Notes under the pieces: generated by a model | Seen by the model: only the letters and a program-made list of their open reading frames with translations | Told to the model about the DNA's origin: nothing | Database searches by the model: none | Made by a program: the position numbers and the translations under genes | Shown: positions 45,085 to 49,114 of the stretch, in pieces | Position numbering within the stretch: the first letter of the stretch is position 1 | Layout of the letters: each line of letters opens with the position of its first letter | Assembly: GCA_023955335.1 (NCBI GenBank) | Contig: JAGSGF010000019.1 | Location: 1-49,114 of the forward strand | Direction of reading: 5' to 3' | From: Yoonia sp. | GTDB lineage: Bacteria > Pseudomonadota > Alphaproteobacteria > Rhodobacterales > Rhodobacteraceae | DNA: 49,114 bases

Positions 45085-46669
45085 AAAATTCCGCATCCGC
45101 CGTGACAGCCCGATGGGCCAAGCAGGTGAGACCAGCGCGCCCGACGCCGCAGCATCAGCTGCCGCGTCGCCCGCGCCTGCGCCCGCCGCAATGGGACCGA
45201 CTGATTTGGACGCGATCCGCCGCGAGGGCCTCACGGGCCGTCAATTGCGCATGGCCCGCCGTGTCGCGCAAAAACAGGGCCTTGCGGTCACATCTGATTT
45301 TGATGCTGTGCGCCAATTGCGCGCCGCTGGTATTGATCCGTTTCAGCGCAATACGATCCTAGAACTTGTCGCCCCCGAAGGTGGCATCCCCGGACAGGGT
45401 GGTCCCGCAGGCCAAGAGGGTGCAGGCACCCAAGAGATTGGCCGCATCCAGTTGCCGCAAACGGTCGCCACAACAGGATCCAAATTGCCATCGACGATAA
45501 GTGCCGCGGCCCCTGCTGATGCGCGCGCCAGCGATATTTTCAACATTCAGCGCGACATTGCCAAGCGCCGCCGCCGCAAGCTGGCGTTGTTGATGACGCG
45601 GCTGTCGTTCTTTGTTTTTCTGCCCACTATCTTGGTCGGTTATTACTTTTCGGTCTTGGCCACCCCGATGTTTGCAACGAATTCCGAGTTTGTCATCCAG
45701 CAAGCTGAACCTGCATCAGGTGCAGGCGGTTTGGGCGGCATGTTCGCCGGTACCTCGATGGCGACCCAACAAGACAGCATTACGGTCCAGTCCTATCTCG
45801 CATCCCGTGCGGCACTTTTGCGTCTTATCGAAGATCACGGGTTTCGGGCTCATTTCAGCGACGAAAACATCGATCAAATCCAACGCCTTTCCCCTGACGC
45901 CAGCAATGAAGACGTTTTTGCCGTGTATAAGAAGCGCGTAAAAATCAGCTATGACCCGACCGAGGGTATCTTGCGGATGGAAACGATCGCCGCGACCCCG
46001 GAGGCAAGTCAGCAGTTCAGTGAGGCCCTAATTGGCTATGCAGAAGAACAGGTCGACCAACTGACCAGACGTCTGCGCGAAGATCAGATGGCAGGCGCCC
46101 GTTCATCGTATGAAGGTGCCGAGATCCGGCGGTCAGAGGCCTTGGCCGAATGGCTTAAAATCCAGCAGGAAACCGCCATTCTTGACCCCATCAGTCAAGG
46201 CAATGCCATTATTCAACAGGTGTCCGCGTTGGAAACCCAGCGACTGCAGCTTGTACTTGATCTTGCGGCCAAGACCTCCGTGCGTCGACCAAACGAGGCC
46301 CAAGTCGCCAGTCTTAATGCCCAGATTGCAAGTCTTGAAAGTTTGATTTTAGAATTGCGCAATCAAATGACGGCAGTTTCGGCAGACGGGTCGATTGCAT
46401 CACGCAACACAGAATTGCGTATCGCCGAGGAAAATTATAATTTTCAACTTGTCATCGTGCAGCAAGCCCTTGCCCAAATGGAAGCCGCACAGATCGAAGC
46501 CAGCAGGCAGGTCCGTTATCTGTCACTGGGCGTCGAACCGGTCGCCCCCGATGAGGCCACGTATCCCCGTGCGTTTGAAAACACGATCCTTGCCTTTCTT
46601 ATCTTTGCGGGCATCTATCTGATGATCTCGCTGACATCTTCCATCCTTCGCGAACAGGTCACTGCCTAA
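45062..46669 (+). CDS. kpsE: Capsule polysaccharide export co-protein (KpsE/PCP-3 type)
   Basis: A 535-residue inner-membrane protein of the polysaccharide co-polymerase family. A long basic, Ala/Pro-rich cytosolic N-terminus (1-175) precedes a first helix (about 185-205, LSFFVFLPTILVGYYFSVLA). The periplasmic part has long coiled-coil helices (about 330-490), and a last helix follows (about 508-527, TILAFLIFAGIYLMISL). It would join KpsT and an outer-membrane channel. The ATG at 45062 lies inside kpsT. The extended N-terminus is longer than in E. coli KpsE. Confidence 0.88.
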   Translation: MTTKPKAKKFRIRRDSPMGQAGETSAPDAAASAAASPAPAPAAMGPTDLDAIRREGLTGRQLRMARRVAQKQGLAVTSDFDAVRQLRAAGIDPFQRNTILELVAPEGGIPGQGGPAGQEGAGTQEIGRIQLPQTVATTGSKLPSTISAAAPADARASDIFNIQRDIAKRRRRKLALLMTRLSFFVFLPTILVGYYFSVLATPMFATNSEFVIQQAEPASGAGGLGGMFAGTSMATQQDSITVQSYLASRAALLRLIEDHGFRAHFSDENIDQIQRLSPDASNEDVFAVYKKRVKISYDPTEGILRMETIAATPEASQQFSEALIGYAEEQVDQLTRRLREDQMAGARSSYEGAEIRRSEALAEWLKIQQETAILDPISQGNAIIQQVSALETQRLQLVLDLAAKTSVRRPNEAQVASLNAQIASLESLILELRNQMTAVSADGSIASRNTELRIAEENYNFQLVIVQQALAQMEAAQIEASRQVRYLSLGVEPVAPDEATYPRAFENTILAFLIFAGIYLMISLTSSILREQVTA

Positions 46670-47502
46670 TGTATAACGTATCTATCGGTGGCCTGACGGT
46701 CAGCAATGACGCCCCGTTGTTGGTTATCTCTGGCCCTTGCCAGTTAGAAAGCCTTGATCACGCCCAGATGATTGCGGGCCAGATGGCCGAAAATTGCAAG
46801 GCAGCGGGTGCGAAGTTTGTGTTTAAAGGCAGCTTTGATAAAGCCAACCGCACCTCCCTATCGGGCAAGCGCGGCTTGGGGATCGACGCAGGTCTAAAGG
46901 TAATGCAAGCCGTTAAAGACGCGATAGGGTGTCCGGTCCTGACCGATATTCACACCGCAGATCAATGCGCCGATGTCGCCGCGGTTTGTGACATCCTGCA
47001 AATCCCTGCATTCCTGTGCCGCCAAACTGATCTGCTGATTGCAGCGGGTGAAACGGGTGCTGTGATCAACGTGAAAAAGGGCCAATTCCTTGCCCCTTGG
47101 GACATGCCCAATGTCGTGTCCAAAATCGAAAGTACTGGCAACACACGCATCATGCTGACAGAGCGCGGCACATCGTTTGGATATAACACGCTGGTCGCTG
47201 ATATGCGCAGCCTGCCCACAATGGCCAAGACCGGCTATCCGGTCGTCATGGACGCAACCCATTCGGTACAGCAACCCGGCGGCCAAGGCGGATCAAGCGG
47301 CGGACAGCGCGAGTTTGCCCCCGTCATGGCCCGCGCCGCCGTATCGCTTGGTATCGCCGCCGTATTCATTGAAACGCACGAGGCACCAGATACGGCCCCC
47401 TCAGATGGCCCGAACATGATCCCACTAGACCGGATGGGCGCGCTGGTTAAATCCTTGATGGCGTTTGACGCATTGGCCAAGGCTGACCCACTGCGCGTTT
47501 GA
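46669..47502 (+). CDS. kdsA: 3-deoxy-8-phosphooctulonate synthase
   Basis: A 277-residue enzyme that makes KDO 8-phosphate from arabinose 5-phosphate and phosphoenolpyruvate. Marks are ISGPCQLES, FKGSFDKANRTS, GLGIDAGLKVM, ITDIHT-like VLTDIHTADQ, FLCRQTDLL, and MDATHSVQQPGG. It starts on the last base of the kpsE stop (TAATG). Its place in the capsule locus fits a KDO linker or KDO-containing polymer. Confidence 0.96.
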   Translation: MYNVSIGGLTVSNDAPLLVISGPCQLESLDHAQMIAGQMAENCKAAGAKFVFKGSFDKANRTSLSGKRGLGIDAGLKVMQAVKDAIGCPVLTDIHTADQCADVAAVCDILQIPAFLCRQTDLLIAAGETGAVINVKKGQFLAPWDMPNVVSKIESTGNTRIMLTERGTSFGYNTLVADMRSLPTMAKTGYPVVMDATHSVQQPGGQGGSSGGQREFAPVMARAAVSLGIAAVFIETHEAPDTAPSDGPNMIPLDRMGALVKSLMAFDALAKADPLRV

Positions 47503-47536
47503 TTGACACACCCTACGGGGCGGCTAGTGTCGACCT

Positions 47537-48817
47537 ATGCGTATCATTATCATTTGCCTGTCCTTACTCGCCGCCCTGCCCGCTTTTGCACAAGACGAAG
47601 CTGGCACAATTTCGGCCATATCCAGCACAGAGCAAGATGCCACGATCGCGACCCGCATCCGCGACATCCTAGACGCCCTCGGACACTCCGATGACATCAC
47701 AGTCATTGTCGACGACGGGGTGGTTACATTGCGGGGCACCGCCAACTCTTCCCCCGAAGTCACCCAAACCGCCGCGGTCGCAGGCCGTGTCGAAGGTGTT
47801 GTGGCTGTGCGTAACGAAGTCACTGAGACAACCGAGATTGGCCGCAGGTTGGACCCTGCCGTTGACCGGTTCCGCGTGCGACTGGATCAACTGATTGCTT
47901 TCCTTCCGCTGGCCCTGATTGGTTCAGTAATTTTCGCAGGCATCGTCATCGTCGGCGTTGCGATTGCCCGCATGCGGCAACCTTGGGATCGCATAGCGCC
48001 CAATGCGTTCATTGCTGAACTTTTTCGCCAATTGGTCCGCCTGATTTTTGTCGTCGGTGCGCTCGTCATCGCATTGGATGTCATGAATGCAACCGCATTG
48101 CTGTCTACAATACTTGGCGCGGCCGGAATCATCGGCTTGGCCCTCGGTTTTGCCGTACGCGATACGGTCGAGAACTTCATTGCGTCGATTATGCTCTCGA
48201 TCCGCCAGCCGTTTCGCCCTAATGACACCGTTGAGATTAACGGCGACCAAGGCCGCGTCATCCGGCTCACCAGCCGTGCGACGATCTTGTTGTCGTTTGA
48301 TGGCAACCACATCCGCATTCCTAACGCGACTGTGTTCAAAAGCCGGATCGTGAACTTTAGCCAAAATGCCGAGCGCCGGTTCAAATTTGTTCTGCTGATC
48401 GACCGCGACACTGATTTGCAAGCCGCGCGTGCCTTGATGGAACGCACCGTGCAGAGCTTGCCATTTGTGTTGGACACTCCCGCCGCTTCGGTCTGGATTG
48501 AGACGCTCGGCGCCGCTGGTGCCGAAATGGTTCTGACAGGCTGGATCAACCAAAACGATACATCCATAGTTTTGGCAAAAGGAGAAGCAATCCGGCAGGT
48601 CAAACGCGCCCTTTTGGTCGCAGATGTGGCCTTGCCCGATTCATCGCAAACGGTTGTTGTAAAAAGCGCCGATACCACCCTGCCAACCCCGCCAGAGTCC
48701 ACAAAGGTCACAAACGTAACGACCGAAGCTGACACCGCCCTCACGCGTATTGTCGAAGCAGAGCGCAATGAAACCGGCACCCAAGACCTGCTGCACGAAG
48801 ATGCTGTAAAGGAATAG
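47537..48817 (+). CDS. MscS-family mechanosensitive channel with BON domain
   Basis: A 426-residue protein. A signal peptide (MRIIIICLSLLAALPAFAQ) is followed by a BON domain (about 33-98, with VDDGVVTLRGTANSS). Three membrane helices follow (about 118-142, 163-187 and 193-210), the last being the MscS pore helix (LGAAGIIGLALGFAVRDTVE). The beta domain has VEINGDQGRVIRLTSRATIL and IPNATVFKSRIVNFS. It relieves osmotic down-shock by opening under tension. The periplasmic BON domain, a lipid or protein binder, is an uncommon addition. Confidence 0.92.
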   Translation: MRIIIICLSLLAALPAFAQDEAGTISAISSTEQDATIATRIRDILDALGHSDDITVIVDDGVVTLRGTANSSPEVTQTAAVAGRVEGVVAVRNEVTETTEIGRRLDPAVDRFRVRLDQLIAFLPLALIGSVIFAGIVIVGVAIARMRQPWDRIAPNAFIAELFRQLVRLIFVVGALVIALDVMNATALLSTILGAAGIIGLALGFAVRDTVENFIASIMLSIRQPFRPNDTVEINGDQGRVIRLTSRATILLSFDGNHIRIPNATVFKSRIVNFSQNAERRFKFVLLIDRDTDLQAARALMERTVQSLPFVLDTPAASVWIETLGAAGAEMVLTGWINQNDTSIVLAKGEAIRQVKRALLVADVALPDSSQTVVVKSADTTLPTPPESTKVTNVTTEADTALTRIVEAERNETGTQDLLHEDAVKE

Positions 48818-48879
48818 CGATTTTTACGATTTCAGGGCTTGAACAGCTGCTCGCTTCATCGTAATCACTGCATCGCTGA

Positions 48880-48954
48880 TGGGGTGTAGCCAAGTGGTAA
48901 GGCAATGCTTTTTGGTAGCATGTACCGTAGGTTCGAATCCTACCACCCCAGCCA
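48880..48954 (+). tRNA. tRNA-Gln (anticodon UUG)
   Basis: A full cloverleaf can be drawn: acceptor TGGGGTG (48880-48886) with CACCCCA (48944-48950), D arm GCC-AAGTGGTAA-GGC, anticodon arm ATGCT-TTTTGGT-AGCAT giving UUG, and T arm GTAGG-TTCGAAT-CCTAC. Discriminator G and an encoded CCA (48952-48954) follow. It reads glutamine CAA and CAG codons. Confidence 0.97.
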
Positions 48955-49114
48955 GTTCTCGTCTGACATAGTTGTAAGCACTTCCCCACCGTCTTGGGCC
49001 AGAAAGTGCCCTAATTTCTGAGGCTTAGATCCGGGTGCTGTAACCGGTCCTCGGGTGGGCATAGGGACAAGTAATGATGGGAAGGGGTAATGCTGGAGAT
49101 GCGTCCCCTCCGCT
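48955..49114. other. Unassigned right end
   Basis: The last 160 bp hold no open frame I can support on either strand. A minus-strand frame overlapping the tRNA is a well-known false gene. A tRNA 3' end is a common place for integrated elements, but no attachment repeat or integrase is visible before the edge. Confidence 0.4.

Noticed and set aside
48741..48989. Minus-strand frame over tRNA-Gln reading GWGGRIRTYG
   Set aside because: This is the familiar false protein made by reading a tRNA gene backwards.

Overview
The window reads as chromosomal DNA of a marine alphaproteobacterium of the family Rhodobacteraceae (Roseobacter group). The evidence is the protein families: class I lysyl-tRNA synthetase, the pectate-lyase-like protein typical of this family, FeS-type photolyase, the mreBCD-pbp2-rodA order, and small 'GGGGC..GCCCC' intergenic hairpins. 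Gene density is high, with many 1-8 bp overlaps. Species cannot be named from the sequence.

Layout. 1-128: tail of a transposase and a hairpin. 138-4958: a tight four-gene minus-strand catabolic operon (aldehyde dehydrogenase, luciferase-like monooxygenase, PF06684 protein, alpha/beta hydrolase) with a divergent LysR regulator. 5049-8952: hemerythrin protein, acetyl-CoA synthetase, a frameshifted envelope protein behind a CtrA-like box, and a DUF3995 membrane protein. 9036-11835: a large right-handed beta-helix protein and a DUF4864 secreted protein. 11902-17876: lysS (class I), terB-like gene, dacB/PBP4, nadD, a decayed stretch, and an aldo/keto reductase. 18108-21530: ettA with a strong terminator, phnA/yjdM, a small membrane protein, and two tandem cold-shock genes. 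21685-25557: tesA-type esterase divergent from an ybbA-ybbP ABC exporter, with start codons sharing one CATG. 25558-30629: MATE transporter, gltX, a 2OG-Fe(II) oxygenase and nadE.

30766-34345 holds a secreted MORN-repeat protein, then (minus strand) an FeS photolyase and an SDR enzyme. 34414-36190 is the leucine locus: a hairpin cluster, a 27-codon leucine-rich leader peptide, a 10-bp attenuator stem and leuA. 36355-42853 is the cell-shape operon mreB-mreC-mreD-pbp2-rodA, with a hydroxypyruvate reductase gene coupled to its end. 42850-44235: SseB-like protein and a uracil-DNA glycosylase-like protein. 44425-47502: capsule-export genes kpsT-like and kpsE-like plus kdsA. 47537-48817: an MscS channel with a BON domain. 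48880-48954: tRNA-Gln(UUG).

Most of the window is housekeeping. The parts I rate most interesting are: the leucine attenuator, with a leader peptide that may be leaderless; the MORN protein, which proves to be a duplication of a nine-repeat block; the LysR-controlled monooxygenase/PF06684 operon of unknown substrate; the beta-helix protein, which may be a gene-transfer-agent spike; the decayed stretch upstream of nadD; and several clean inverted repeats in promoter regions. I found no CRISPR array, prophage, complete insertion sequence or defence system.
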